A stretch of 64,000 bases of DNA from Marinilongibacter aquaticus (GCF_020149935.1 NZ_CP083757.1:1302001-1366000), one strand, 5' to 3'. Positions 26,663-36,716 are shown, counted from the stretch's first letter. Notes: a model not told the origin generated them from the sequence alone. Program-made: numbers and translations.

Positions 26663-29600
26663 ATGAAAAAACAATTATTAAAACATGTCTTATTCTTCCT
26701 GCTGGCGGCATGTGGAGCGACTTTCGCTCAGAAGCCTGTGACAGGGAAAGTGATCGACTCCAGTGGAGAGGCACTCATTGGAGTAAGTGTTGTTGTACAA
26801 GGTACTACCTTGGGTACTACGACCGATGGCTCAGGTGCCTACAAGATCAATGTATCGCCTAACCAATCTTTGACTTTCAGCTACATTGGCTACAAAAGCC
26901 AAACTGTAAAGGTTGGTAATCAATCGATCATCGATGTGGAAATGACGCAAGATGATCAAATGATGAACGAAGTGGTTGTAACCGCCTTGGGTATCTCGAA
27001 AAGCGAGCGTACTTTGGGTTATGCCACGTCTACAATCAAAGCCGACGAGATCCAGAAAACAGCCAGCCCTACCCTTTTGGGCAACCTTTACGGTAAGGCT
27101 CCTGGTGTGACCATCCAAACTACACCTGGTGGTGCCACTTCTGGAACAAGTGTGAACATCCGTGGTTTCTCTTCAATTACAGGTAGTACGCAGCCTTTGA
27201 TCGTATTGAACGGTGTGCCTATCCGTAACGAAGATTTCTCAAACACAAGTTACTGGTCAGATCAGCGTATCCGCGGTAACGGTTTGAACGACATCAACCC
27301 TGCGGATATCGAATCAATCACAGTATTGAAAGGTGCTTCTGCTGCCGCTCTTTACGGTTCTCAAGCCGTGAACGGGGTATTGTTGATCACAACCAAATCG
27401 GGTAAAAACACGCAAGGTTTGGGTGTGGATTTCACAGCCAGCTACACCAACGACCGTATCGCTTACCTTCCTCGTTACCAAAACGTAAGAGGCCCAGGAT
27501 ACCCTATCGCATTGAACGATGCGGGTCAGGATGAAAACGGTTTCATCACAACGGCTCAAGGCAATCGTGGTTTGATCAACACAAACGTGAACTTCGGACC
27601 TAAATTCGATGGCCAACCTGTACAGGCTTGGACTGGCGAAGTAATTCCTTACGTTTCTTCAAACGGTAGCTACGCGGATTTGTTCCAAAACGCAAACAGC
27701 TCGAATGCTTCAATCGCGATCACTAAAGGTGGCGATTTCGGAAACTTCCGTTTGGGCTTCACACGTCAAGACAACCAAATGATCAGTGTGGGTTCTAAAA
27801 ACGAAAAGAACATCTTCAGCTTTGTAGGTACAATCAACGTTGGCAAGCACTCGCACACTGATGTGTCTGTAAACTACGTAAACCAATACACGAAGAACAG
27901 ACCGTTCAAAGTGGATCGTATGATCAACAACTTTACCGGTATGATGGACCGTTTTGAGCACGCTAGCTGGTATTTCGACCGTGCCATCACAAGTGCAGGT
28001 TATAAATATGTAACAGGTACAAACCAAAGTTTGACACCAGACGAGAACATCTCTGGAAACGGTTTCAAAAACGATATCATGGATTTCGTATACAACGTTG
28101 TATCTCGTGATTACCGTGAGCATTCAAACCGTGTGATGGCCAGCGTAGCTCATACAATCGACTTCACAGACTACTTGAGCTTGAAAGGTAGAATCTCTAC
28201 TGACTTCACTTCTGAGAAAAACGAAGATAAGCGTATGACTGAGCGTCCATTGGCTTTCGGTACACCAACTGGTTTGTTCCGCATGGAGAACAACACCTTG
28301 AACCTTGCCTACGGTGACGTATTCTTGACTTTCAACAAGAAAGTAATGCCAGACCTTAACCTATTGGTAATGGCCGGTTACACTGCAAGACAGTTCAATA
28401 ACGTATACTCTTCTATCGGAACTAGCGGTGGTTTGAGTACAGAAAACCTATTTGACTTGGCCGCATCTGTAAACCAAGTAAGTGCAAGCGGAACAAGACA
28501 ACGTTTTGTAAACGATGCATATGTAGGTACTGTAGAAGCGAACTACAAAGATTTCTTGAACGTACAAGCGACTTTCCGTCGTGACAGAACGTCGACAATG
28601 GCTCCTGGCCACAATGCCTTCAACTACCCTTCAGTGAACGCTGCATTGGTGTTGAACGAAGCTTTCAACATGCCTAAAGCATTCAGCTTCAGTAAACTTC
28701 GTGCTTCATGGGGTATCGTGGGTAACTACCCAGAATTGTACAGAGCGAACATCGCTTACTCTCAAGGTTCATTGTTGGTACAAAATGACGGAGCTCAGTC
28801 TTCTATCTACACCAACACACCAACAGGTTTCGGTAACGACCGTATCCGTCCAGAGCGTAAGCACGCCATGGAATTCGGTTGGGAAAACAAATTCTTCAAC
28901 AACCGTATTGGTTTCGACTTGACATACTACAATGCTCAAATCAGAGACCAAATCCTTCCTTTGTCTATCCCTGCCAGCTCAGGTGCAAGAACAGTATTGA
29001 CCAACATCGGTACATTGCGTAACCAAGGTATCGAATTGGCCTTCAACGCTACGCCTATCAAGAGACGTGATTTCCAATGGGATTTGATCGTGAACGCGGC
29101 CAAAAACGTGAACAAAGTAGAGAAATTGGCCAACAACTCAACTGAATTGTTGCACGCTGATTACGACGGTAACGCTGCTCAATTGCGTTCTGTAGTAGGT
29201 CGTCCGATGGGTGACATCTACGTACACCCAGTAGCTACTGACGCCAATGGCAGCAAAATCGTTGACCCTAACGGTTTGTACAAATTGGATGCAGACAACT
29301 GGATCGTAGCCGGAAACGCCATGCCTAAATTGACGGGTGGTGTGATCAACAACTTGAGCTACAAAAACTTCAGCTTGGGTATGACAATGAACTTCAGACT
29401 TGGTGGTGCTATCATGCCTACCGGTATTGCTTGGATGACCTCTCGTGGTCTTACAGAAGAAAGCTTGAACTACATGGATGCTGAGCACGGTGGATTGAGC
29501 TACTACTTGAACGAAGACGGCAAAGGTGTACAAACAAGTGCAGCTTCTGGCCCGAACGGCGAGACTGTATACCACGATGGTATGTTGCTTGAAGGTGTAA

Positions 29601-29965
29601 CTACAGACGGAGAGCCTAACACAAACGTAATCTCTCAAGCTGTATACTACAACAACGTATACAACTGGGGTGGTCCTCAGTACAGTAGCTCACGTTACGA
29701 ATTGTACGTGAAAAACAACACCTACGCCAAATTGCGTGAATTGACTTTGGGCTACAGCATCCCAAGCTCAATCGCCAAAAAATTGGGTGCGAGAAACTTG
29801 AACGTATCTGTATTCGGTCGTAACCTTTTCTTCTTCTACAGAAACATCAAAGATATCGATCCTGAGCAGACAGTTGCTGGTTCTAAATGGACTCAGAACG
29901 TGAACAATGCAGGTAACAACCCTTCATTCCGTTCATATGGTGTCATGTTGAGAGCTAGTTTCTAA
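26663..29965 (+). CDS. SusC/RagA-type TonB-dependent outer membrane transporter
   Basis: 1100 aa. Signal peptide (FLLAACGATFAQ), a carboxypeptidase-D-regulatory-like domain at about 25-95 (VTGKVIDSSGEALIGVSVVV), a TonB-box-like NEVVVTALGISKSER, plug domain (about 130-240: LLGNLYGKAPGV, INPADIESITVLKGASAAALYGSQAVNG in part) and a 22-strand barrel ending FRSYGVMLRASF with the terminal aromatic. With the SusD-like lipoprotein 24 nt downstream it imports a glycan or other large nutrient. Codon choice differs from neighbours: Asn almost always AAC, Arg CGT, Gly GGT, as expected for very high expression. Confidence 0.95.
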   Translation: MKKQLLKHVLFFLLAACGATFAQKPVTGKVIDSSGEALIGVSVVVQGTTLGTTTDGSGAYKINVSPNQSLTFSYIGYKSQTVKVGNQSIIDVEMTQDDQMMNEVVVTALGISKSERTLGYATSTIKADEIQKTASPTLLGNLYGKAPGVTIQTTPGGATSGTSVNIRGFSSITGSTQPLIVLNGVPIRNEDFSNTSYWSDQRIRGNGLNDINPADIESITVLKGASAAALYGSQAVNGVLLITTKSGKNTQGLGVDFTASYTNDRIAYLPRYQNVRGPGYPIALNDAGQDENGFITTAQGNRGLINTNVNFGPKFDGQPVQAWTGEVIPYVSSNGSYADLFQNANSSNASIAITKGGDFGNFRLGFTRQDNQMISVGSKNEKNIFSFVGTINVGKHSHTDVSVNYVNQYTKNRPFKVDRMINNFTGMMDRFEHASWYFDRAITSAGYKYVTGTNQSLTPDENISGNGFKNDIMDFVYNVVSRDYREHSNRVMASVAHTIDFTDYLSLKGRISTDFTSEKNEDKRMTERPLAFGTPTGLFRMENNTLNLAYGDVFLTFNKKVMPDLNLLVMAGYTARQFNNVYSSIGTSGGLSTENLFDLAASVNQVSASGTRQRFVNDAYVGTVEANYKDFLNVQATFRRDRTSTMAPGHNAFNYPSVNAALVLNEAFNMPKAFSFSKLRASWGIVGNYPELYRANIAYSQGSLLVQNDGAQSSIYTNTPTGFGNDRIRPERKHAMEFGWENKFFNNRIGFDLTYYNAQIRDQILPLSIPASSGARTVLTNIGTLRNQGIELAFNATPIKRRDFQWDLIVNAAKNVNKVEKLANNSTELLHADYDGNAAQLRSVVGRPMGDIYVHPVATDANGSKIVDPNGLYKLDADNWIVAGNAMPKLTGGVINNLSYKNFSLGMTMNFRLGGAIMPTGIAWMTSRGLTEESLNYMDAEHGGLSYYLNEDGKGVQTSAASGPNGETVYHDGMLLEGVTTDGEPNTNVISQAVYYNNVYNWGGPQYSSSRYELYVKNNTYAKLRELTLGYSIPSSIAKKLGARNLNVSVFGRNLFFFYRNIKDIDPEQTVAGSKWTQNVNNAGNNPSFRSYGVMLRASF

Positions 29966-29989
29966 CACATTAAACTGAAGTAATAAGTA

Positions 29990-31573
29990 ATGAAAAAAAT
30001 AACATATTCACTATTAATCCTTCTTTCGGCTGGCTTGTTTGCTTGTAAAGAGTCGGCGTTTGAAGAGGCATATCCTGATCCTGCAAAGATTGCAGACACT
30101 ACTGTAGAGAAACAGTTCACAGGATTCTTGTTTGCAGCGAATGATTACTACGTACCGAAGTACAGAAACTATTTCGTGACTTTGCGTACCACTTTGAATC
30201 ATTACAACCAAATTACAGGTTGGGTAAACGAAACAGGTCAGTATGTTCCAGGCTCATCAGGTTCTGAGGATGTGTGGTACAACTACTACAACACCATGGC
30301 TCAATACCGTGCCTTGGAAAACGTATACGCTGACTTGACTGACGCGGAGCAAAGCGAGCGTAAAATCTTTATGCTTGCCGCTAAAGTGTTTTTGTACGAC
30401 TATACCCAACGTGTAGTTGACCTTTACGGAAACATTCCTTTCTCTGAAGCCGGTATGTTGAGTGCCAACGGTGGCGATTACACCAACTCATATGCCAAAT
30501 TCGATTCTGGCGAGAGCATCTACAGCACCATGATTTCTGATTTGAAATCTATCGCCGAAGAATTGAACGGTATTCAATTGAACGCAGGTTTCCAAACTTC
30601 ATTCACTACCCAAGATTACATCAACGGTGGAGATGTGGAAGCATGGAAAAAGTATTGCAACAGCTTGCGTCTACGTATCTTGAACCGCGTATCAGGTACT
30701 TCAGAATTCTCTTCTGATGCTCAATCGCAAATGGCCGAGATTTTTGGAAACCCAGGCACTTACCCTGTAGTGGAAAGCAACAACGAGAATATCCTTATCG
30801 ATATTCACGATGTAAACTCTCCAATCAACTCTAAAGATTTGGATCAAACATTCAACTCTGGTTTGACTTGGTACATCAACACTTCAGGTAAAGCTTTGAT
30901 CGATTTCTTGAACACCAACGGTGACCCACGTCGCGAATTCCTTTTCGAGCCGGGTGAAAATGCTGAAGGTGAATTCATCGGTATCGACCAAATGGCTCCG
31001 GCCAACGAGCAGACTTCAATCGCTGCCGATGGTCAGATTGCTATCTTGAACCGTTCGACTTTCAACTACAACTGGTATTTCCCTGGCACTGTGATCACTG
31101 CTACTGAGGTAGACTTGATCAAAGCAGAATACTACGCGAAAAACGGTGACAATGCTTCTGCAAAATCAGCATACGAAAAAGCGATCGGCGAGTCTGTAGA
31201 TTTCTACTACTACATCAGATCTTTGAGCACAGACAACACTGTACCTCTTCAAGATGCTCCTTCTGCTGCTGCAGTAAGCGACTACCTTGCTATGGACGGT
31301 GTAAGCTGGGACGACAACACAGACAAAATGGCTTTGATCTTGAACCAAAAATGGGTTCACTTCAACTTGGTTCAGCCTTATGAGCTTTGGGCCGAGAACA
31401 GAAGAATGGACAAGTTCAACTTCAGCTTCTGGGTTGACAATGCCAATAAGCAAACTCAACCTCCTTTGCGTTGGACAATCCCTGGTAATGAAATCACTTA
31501 TAACGGTGAGAATTACAAATTGATCAGCGGCGACGACGACTTGAACAACAAGTTGTTCTGGGATGCGAATTAA
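29990..31573 (+). CDS. SusD/RagB family nutrient-binding outer membrane lipoprotein
   Basis: 527 aa. Lipoprotein signal MKKITYSLLILLSAGLFAC with acyl Cys at 19. The family's TPR-like helices are seen (YRALENVYADL, YDYTQRVVDLYGNIPFSEA, WKKYCNSLRLRILNRVSG, VDLIKAEYYAKNG, ALILNQKWVHFNLVQPYELWAENRR shortened). This is the SusD_2-type variant. It caps the SusC barrel at the cell surface and captures the ligand. Codon usage is as biased as in the SusC gene, and a terminator follows, so the two form one operon. Confidence 0.93.
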   Translation: MKKITYSLLILLSAGLFACKESAFEEAYPDPAKIADTTVEKQFTGFLFAANDYYVPKYRNYFVTLRTTLNHYNQITGWVNETGQYVPGSSGSEDVWYNYYNTMAQYRALENVYADLTDAEQSERKIFMLAAKVFLYDYTQRVVDLYGNIPFSEAGMLSANGGDYTNSYAKFDSGESIYSTMISDLKSIAEELNGIQLNAGFQTSFTTQDYINGGDVEAWKKYCNSLRLRILNRVSGTSEFSSDAQSQMAEIFGNPGTYPVVESNNENILIDIHDVNSPINSKDLDQTFNSGLTWYINTSGKALIDFLNTNGDPRREFLFEPGENAEGEFIGIDQMAPANEQTSIAADGQIAILNRSTFNYNWYFPGTVITATEVDLIKAEYYAKNGDNASAKSAYEKAIGESVDFYYYIRSLSTDNTVPLQDAPSAAAVSDYLAMDGVSWDDNTDKMALILNQKWVHFNLVQPYELWAENRRMDKFNFSFWVDNANKQTQPPLRWTIPGNEITYNGENYKLISGDDDLNNKLFWDAN

Positions 31574-31593
31574 ACCCAAGCCCTTATAGATCG

Positions 31594-31625
31594 AAGGGTC
31601 ACGCTTTGGCGTGGCCCTTTTTTTA
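31594..31625 (+). terminator. Rho-independent terminator of the SusC/SusD operon
   Basis: Arms AAGGGTCACGC and GCGTGGCCCTT pair over 11 positions with one G-U around TTTG and run into TTTTTTT. Confidence 0.88.
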
Positions 31626-31668
31626 TGCTTCAGTGTCTACTCTTTTCGGCTCTGTTTTTTTTGTATTC

Positions 31669-33153
31669 TTATTTCACCGTATTCTCCAAAATCAGCACAT
31701 TGGGGAAATCCTTAAGGCCCTGGAAAAGCAATTGCGTATATTCTTGCATACTGTGCAGATAAGAGCCTAAAAACACATCGGTATCACCGTCGCCATCCTT
31801 GTCGGCCAGTTCCATGCAAATCCATTTGCCCTTGGCCGATTCGGGCAGAAAAGAGGCTTTGAATTTCAATTCACCCAAGTTTTCAAAATACAAAAACTGT
31901 TCTTCCGGCTTTTCCAGGTTATCGTAAAAAGCGATGCTCACGATATCCAAATCACCATCTTGATCGAAGTCGGTCGCCATGCTTTTGATTGTACCGTATT
32001 GCGGATAAAACCACGCTTCTTCAAAATTATCTGCTCCATCGTTCAAATAAATTCTAATGCCGTGAAAAGCCTTGTGAATGGAAGAATAATCCCAATTGTC
32101 GCCATTGCTGAGCAAAATATCCAGATGGCCGTCGCGATTGAAATCCTGCATTTCGAAATAGCTTAAGCCCATGGCGGGATTGAAAGTGAGCACTTCCTTT
32201 TCTTCAAATTGTCCCTCTCCTAAATTGTAAAATACACTGAGGTGTTCTCTCGCCTGACAACTCATAAACACAATATCGAGCAAGCCGTCGCCATTCAAAT
32301 CGTGCACTTCTACTTTTCGAGCTCCGGGTATCAGCGAAAGCCACTCTTTCTTGTGCGGGTCTCCATTTTTGTACACGCTCAGTCCACCGATATTGTTGCC
32401 GTATTCGCAAAGTAAAAGATCGGCCACACCATCATTTTCCAAATCGGCCCAAAGCATGTCCACTGGTCTGGCCAATGAATCGATCAATATTCCAAACGCT
32501 CCTTTTTGAAAATCGATTTCATACACACGTCCCGTGCTTAAATCCGATGGATTGATTTGCCCCACACACATTAGATTCACCTTGGTCGAATCACGTTTCT
32601 GCATCAGGACAGGCGGACTGGATACCGCGGGTAAAGAGAATATTTCTTGGTATTGGTCTATGGCAAACAGACTGGGATCTGCTGTGCCCAAAAACAAAGT
32701 CTGCTGCTCTTCCTTGAAAAACAAAAGTGTAGAATTGGGCTTGTCAATCCCGTTGATTTTCAATTCTTCGGTCCTGAACAAAGTTTGCACTTCGGCTGCA
32801 TTTTTCGCCTTTTGATCCACCGCTTGCTCGGGAGCCTCCGATTCATAAAACGTCTGGATCTTCACCCAATCATCCATACCGATCTGGGCTTCGTCGGGAT
32901 AAGTGTTGAGCTTTTTCAACAAAGCCCGTTCTTCTGGGCTTTTCCCATCGAGATAATCCATATTCCCGATTTTCAAACCCAGACGTCGAGCCATATTGGG
33001 CAAAACGGATTCTCTCCAGACCTGCTTTGTGAGTAATTCTGGGGCCGGAAACACATGGCATGAGGCACAATATCGCTCAGCCAATTGGCGGCCATCTTGA
33101 GCTCGGGCACCAAGGGCTATCAAGAACAAGAAACCGACTGTACACTTTTTCAT
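31669..33153 (-). CDS. Secreted cytochrome c-type / FG-GAP repeat protein
   Basis: About 494 aa. Signal peptide (GFLFLIALGARAQ), then a haem c site C29-A-S-C32-H33 within ERYCASCHVFPAPELL, then a beta-propeller of FG-GAP/VCBS repeats. At least five calcium-type loops are seen: DLENDGVADLLL, DLNGDGLLDIVF, DFNRDGHLDILL, DFDQDGDLDIVS, DKDGDGDTDVFL. The combination of a haem site with a propeller suggests an extracytoplasmic redox or electron-transfer protein, substrate unknown. The ATG at 33153 opens the signal peptide; 33174 is an alternative. Lies 50 nt from the TonB receptor on the same strand. Confidence 0.8.
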   Translation of the reverse strand: MKKCTVGFLFLIALGARAQDGRQLAERYCASCHVFPAPELLTKQVWRESVLPNMARRLGLKIGNMDYLDGKSPEERALLKKLNTYPDEAQIGMDDWVKIQTFYESEAPEQAVDQKAKNAAEVQTLFRTEELKINGIDKPNSTLLFFKEEQQTLFLGTADPSLFAIDQYQEIFSLPAVSSPPVLMQKRDSTKVNLMCVGQINPSDLSTGRVYEIDFQKGAFGILIDSLARPVDMLWADLENDGVADLLLCEYGNNIGGLSVYKNGDPHKKEWLSLIPGARKVEVHDLNGDGLLDIVFMSCQAREHLSVFYNLGEGQFEEKEVLTFNPAMGLSYFEMQDFNRDGHLDILLSNGDNWDYSSIHKAFHGIRIYLNDGADNFEEAWFYPQYGTIKSMATDFDQDGDLDIVSIAFYDNLEKPEEQFLYFENLGELKFKASFLPESAKGKWICMELADKDGDGDTDVFLGSYLHSMQEYTQLLFQGLKDFPNVLILENTVK

Positions 33154-33202
33154 GCATCCTAAAAATGAATGCATGCAAGATAATCAATTGACTGACGAAG
33201 GG

Positions 33203-35683
33203 CTAAAACTCGCGTTCGCCAAATTCACTTTTTATAAACTTGGCCTTACTTTTTCGCTCGTTGAAAGTATACGATAGGTTCAGAATCAGCATGTCTACCT
33301 CATACACGTAATTGGTGGTGGTATAAAACGAGCCCTTTCGCCAAGTGGTAATTCTCTGTTCGTTTGTGCCCAATAGGCCCATGTCCATATTCAACCATTG
33401 CAAGGTAGCTTTCAAACGTTTTTGCATAAAACTCTTGCTCAAGCTTAAATTCGGCGAATAAAACTGGGAGTCCTCGCCTTGGGCTGTCACCCTCTTCGAC
33501 AAATAATTGAGGCTAAATTGTAAGGTCCAGTTGCGGGGCAAATTGTATGTACTGTTCGCATTGATTGCATAAACCCAAGAACCGGTGTGTACTGGCATTT
33601 GGGCAAAACTTCCATCGATTTGATAATGATAGAGATTGAATCCGACAAAATTCGACCAATTCTTATTCGGTTTGAACTGCCCACCCAATTCAATACCCAC
33701 TGCCCGGCCCACACCCACATTGGAATAAATGCGATTCAGGATGGTGTCATTGAACACAGTGTTCACACGGTTGACAAGATTTTGGGTATTTCTGAAATAC
33801 GCATTCGAGAAAAAAGCATCTCCACTTTTGAAGTTTTTGCTATACGATAATTCCACGGCATCGATAAACTCTGGTTTCAAAGTCGGATCACCCTGCTCCA
33901 GCGTCTCCGAATGCTCGCGTTCGGGAAAAGGGTTCATTTTGAACGTAGTGGTACGTTCCACCCTTCTAGAATAAGCCAATTTGAGCTTCTGTTCTTTGGG
34001 CAGGTTCCAAGTAAGCTGTGCACTTGGATAGAATTTCAGAAAATCATAGCTGTACAACGTATCCAAAAGGCCCGTTTTGTCTTTCAAATGCAAATCACGG
34101 TTCATTTGCTCCACACGAAGCCCCAAACTGTAGGCCCATTTGTTCACTTTCCCATCCAAATTGCCGTACACCGAATGAATCTGCCGTTTTAAGTCCACTT
34201 CACTCGAAAACTCGGGCACAAGCTCAAAAGCGTCCGTTTCACTGTTTTTTCGCTCATACACAAAATCGCCCACATGGTTGAGGTGTCGGTATTGATAACC
34301 CGCCGACCAAGTTCCCAATTTCGAGGGCTTAAATACATAATCGGATTGAAAACGAATACCGTGCAAGGGATTGTCATTTGTGTTGTATTCATCTTGATAC
34401 GTGCCCGTATGACTGGCCCAAATCGGTGGTAAATTTTGGTTGATTGTTGGTCCACCCAGAAGCGTATATTCGTACAAAAATGAATTGGACCACCGTCCTC
34501 CACCTTTGAAACGGTGTGTATAATCGAGCGAGCCCAATGCGAAATTGCCAAGCCGCGTCCGTAAATTGTGATTGAAATATTGAAACGTATATAGCCTTTC
34601 ATTGGGCTGTGCGAGGTCAATGCCGTGGTTGTCGAAATACGTAATGTCGGCCAATCGATCCTTTTGGCGTTTTCCTGCAAAAAGACCAAAACTCAGGCTG
34701 TTGTTTTCGTTTGGTGTAAAATCTAGACCCACACGTCCCGAATAGGTTTCTTCGTCGAAACTGCGTGCCCCGTCTGAAGGGAAAACGGTTTTCTTGCCAT
34801 CAATTATCGTATATACGTCACCTTCTCGCCGACCGGCCAAATCGTTTCGGTAGTAATTCCCGCCAGCCGAAAAATTCCATTTGCCTTTCTGGTAATTGTA
34901 AATCAAATCCGCTCCGTAGCGTTGAGCATATTGGGCATTGTTGTAATTCTGCACGCTGGGCAAGCCCAATTTTACATTGACTTGCGTGAAAGAGCCGGGT
35001 TCATAATTTTTTTTCAACTGAATATTCAAAATACCTGCTTTCCCTTCCGGATCGTATTTCGCTGAGGGCGTGGTAATAAACTCCATCTTATCTACGGCAT
35101 TGGCCGGAATTTGCTGCAAATAGGTTTGCACATCGCCTTGTACAGGCCTTCCGTTGATCATCAACACAAAACCCGTGGTCCCCCGAACCGAAACTGTTCC
35201 CGAGCCATCCACCGATACACCCGGCAAACCCTTTAAGGCGTCAATTGCATTACCGCCTTGTGCATTTCGCAGAGTCGAGGCCTCATAAACTTGCCTGTCG
35301 GGCTTTTGGTAAAAGACGGCCTTCTGCCCCACCACTTCAATTTCATCCAATAGAGCTTGCGAAGCCTGCAAATATACCGTGCCCAAACCCAGTGCTTGTC
35401 CCGTATAGGCATTCAAACCCTCCTCCATTTGCAATGTATTGTAGCCCAAAAAGGAAACTTGTAAAATATAATTGCCCTTTTTTCCGTACTGGATTGCAAA
35501 ACGGCCTTCCGCATCGGCCAAAGTACCTGCCACAATCTCTTTCTTATTTTTATCATATAAAGAAACCGAAGCAAAGGCCAATTCTTGTTTGTTCAACTCA
35601 TCCTTAACTTGCCCAGTAATTTGAGCCTGAAGAGAAAAAGCAAAGAAAAAAAGCAGTAAAAATGGAGATACAAATCGCAGCAT
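33203..35683 (-). CDS. TonB-dependent receptor (outer membrane beta-barrel family)
   Basis: 826 aa. Signal peptide (SPFLLLFFFAFSLQAQ), carboxypeptidase-regulatory-like domain at about 21-105 (ITGQVKDELNKQELAFASVS), plug at about 115-215 (NAQGGNAIDALKGLPGVSVD, VLMINGRP, MEFITTPSAKYDPEGKAGILNI shortened), and a barrel of the 'outer membrane beta-barrel family' type. This group differs from SusC and has no SusD partner here. It imports an unknown substrate using TonB energy. The AraC gene 67 nt upstream on the same strand is a probable regulator. Confidence 0.9.
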   Translation of the reverse strand: MLRFVSPFLLLFFFAFSLQAQITGQVKDELNKQELAFASVSLYDKNKKEIVAGTLADAEGRFAIQYGKKGNYILQVSFLGYNTLQMEEGLNAYTGQALGLGTVYLQASQALLDEIEVVGQKAVFYQKPDRQVYEASTLRNAQGGNAIDALKGLPGVSVDGSGTVSVRGTTGFVLMINGRPVQGDVQTYLQQIPANAVDKMEFITTPSAKYDPEGKAGILNIQLKKNYEPGSFTQVNVKLGLPSVQNYNNAQYAQRYGADLIYNYQKGKWNFSAGGNYYRNDLAGRREGDVYTIIDGKKTVFPSDGARSFDEETYSGRVGLDFTPNENNSLSFGLFAGKRQKDRLADITYFDNHGIDLAQPNERLYTFQYFNHNLRTRLGNFALGSLDYTHRFKGGGRWSNSFLYEYTLLGGPTINQNLPPIWASHTGTYQDEYNTNDNPLHGIRFQSDYVFKPSKLGTWSAGYQYRHLNHVGDFVYERKNSETDAFELVPEFSSEVDLKRQIHSVYGNLDGKVNKWAYSLGLRVEQMNRDLHLKDKTGLLDTLYSYDFLKFYPSAQLTWNLPKEQKLKLAYSRRVERTTTFKMNPFPEREHSETLEQGDPTLKPEFIDAVELSYSKNFKSGDAFFSNAYFRNTQNLVNRVNTVFNDTILNRIYSNVGVGRAVGIELGGQFKPNKNWSNFVGFNLYHYQIDGSFAQMPVHTGSWVYAINANSTYNLPRNWTLQFSLNYLSKRVTAQGEDSQFYSPNLSLSKSFMQKRLKATLQWLNMDMGLLGTNEQRITTWRKGSFYTTTNYVYEVDMLILNLSYTFNERKSKAKFIKSEFGEREF

Positions 35684-35699
35684 ACTTTGAATTAAAATG

Positions 35700-35725
35700 A
35701 TTGTTCAAAATTAGAATTGTTCAAA
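35700..35725. promoter_or_regulatory. Direct repeat ATTGTTCAAA x2 upstream of TonB receptor
   Basis: The decamer occurs at 35700-35709 and 35716-35725, a 16-nt period, in the 67-nt gap between the AraC gene and the receptor gene. The minus strand of the same segment contains TAATTTTG (35706-35713), an exact -7 element reading into the receptor. AraC-type proteins usually bind direct repeats, so these are candidate operator half-sites. Confidence 0.4.
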
Positions 35726-35750
35726 GTATCACCTACGGTAGATTTGAAAA

Positions 35751-36560
35751 TTATGCGGTAAATCTACGGTAATGCAGAGGTGTGTCGCCCGTCAGTCGTT
35801 TAAAGTATTTGATAAAATTTGAGCAGTCACTGAAATGCAAACGGTAGGCAATTTCGGTAACGGAGAGGTTGGTATAAATCAAGAGCCTTTTGGCTTCGCG
35901 TACAATGTATTTCCCCACTATTTCGGAGGCCGATTGCCCAAAACTTTTCTGACACAGGGCATTCAGGTTTTGTGCACTGGTGTGCAAAGCTTTAGCGTAA
36001 AACTGTACATCGTTTCGGGGTTCATCCATCAGCATCGCTTGAAAACGTCCTGCTTTGTTAGCAAGTTCTATTGGGCGGCCTTCTGGAGCCTTGGCCAGCA
36101 GTTTGGCCAACAGGGCTTTCAATAGACTCAAGAAAGTCAACGATTGGCTGCTTTCCTTTTGGTATTCCGCGGCAGTAAGCTGAAAAAGCAAATCGAGATT
36201 CTCGTCTTCCGCCACTCTGAAATGTTGGTATTTGGTCAAGTTCAAAATCAAAGCTTCCATTTGGCCGTCCTCGCAGTCGGCCATAAAGGCATCCTTAAAA
36301 ATCAAAACAAAACCGTTCGGCTCGCTATCGATGGCCCAATGGTGCACCTCTTCTTTTCGAACTAAAAAACAGACCGGCGGTTCGATGCGGTATTCTTGCC
36401 CATCGATTACATGCAAACCCGTTCCGCCATTCAAATACACCAACTCGAGGTATTTTGCATGTTTATGGGGTTTGGTCACACGCTTATCTTTGCGAAAAGC
36501 TTCGATTTTCATCGTCGTCTGCCCGCCAATTTTATTTTTTATCTGTATTGATTGATCCAT
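35751..36560 (-). CDS. AraC family transcriptional regulator (cupin sensor)
   Basis: 269 aa. An N-terminal cupin-like AraC_binding domain (KHAKYLELVYLNGGTGLHVIDG, EPPVCFLVRKEEVHHW) precedes the AraC double HTH (LHTSAQNLNALCQKSFGQSASEIVGKYI in part and VTEIAYRLHFSDCSNFIKYFKRLTG). It is transcribed toward the TonB receptor and probably controls it. It is not closely related to the two other AraC genes in the window, which share a different sensor domain. The start at 36560 gives MDQSIQIKN. Confidence 0.87.
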   Translation of the reverse strand: MDQSIQIKNKIGGQTTMKIEAFRKDKRVTKPHKHAKYLELVYLNGGTGLHVIDGQEYRIEPPVCFLVRKEEVHHWAIDSEPNGFVLIFKDAFMADCEDGQMEALILNLTKYQHFRVAEDENLDLLFQLTAAEYQKESSQSLTFLSLLKALLAKLLAKAPEGRPIELANKAGRFQAMLMDEPRNDVQFYAKALHTSAQNLNALCQKSFGQSASEIVGKYIVREAKRLLIYTNLSVTEIAYRLHFSDCSNFIKYFKRLTGDTPLHYRRFTA

Positions 36561-36641
36561 AGGTACACAAATGTAACAAGACGGATTGAAAGCTCGCTTT
36601 GCTCTTTCCAGACATTCCTAAAGTTGATCGACTCAAATCAA

Positions 36642-36689
36642 AAAAAATAGGGTTTGGACAGAGAAAATACCTTCACCCTATCCAAACCC
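36642..36689 (-). terminator. Rho-independent terminator of the fucosidase operon
   Basis: On the minus strand GGGTTTGGA pairs with TCCAAACCC over 9 bp (22-nt loop) and is followed by TATTTTTTTT. It lies 28 nt after the stop of the downstream fucosidase gene. Confidence 0.65.
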
Positions 36690-36716
36690 GTATTCAATCG
36701 ACGAAATAAATGCTGT

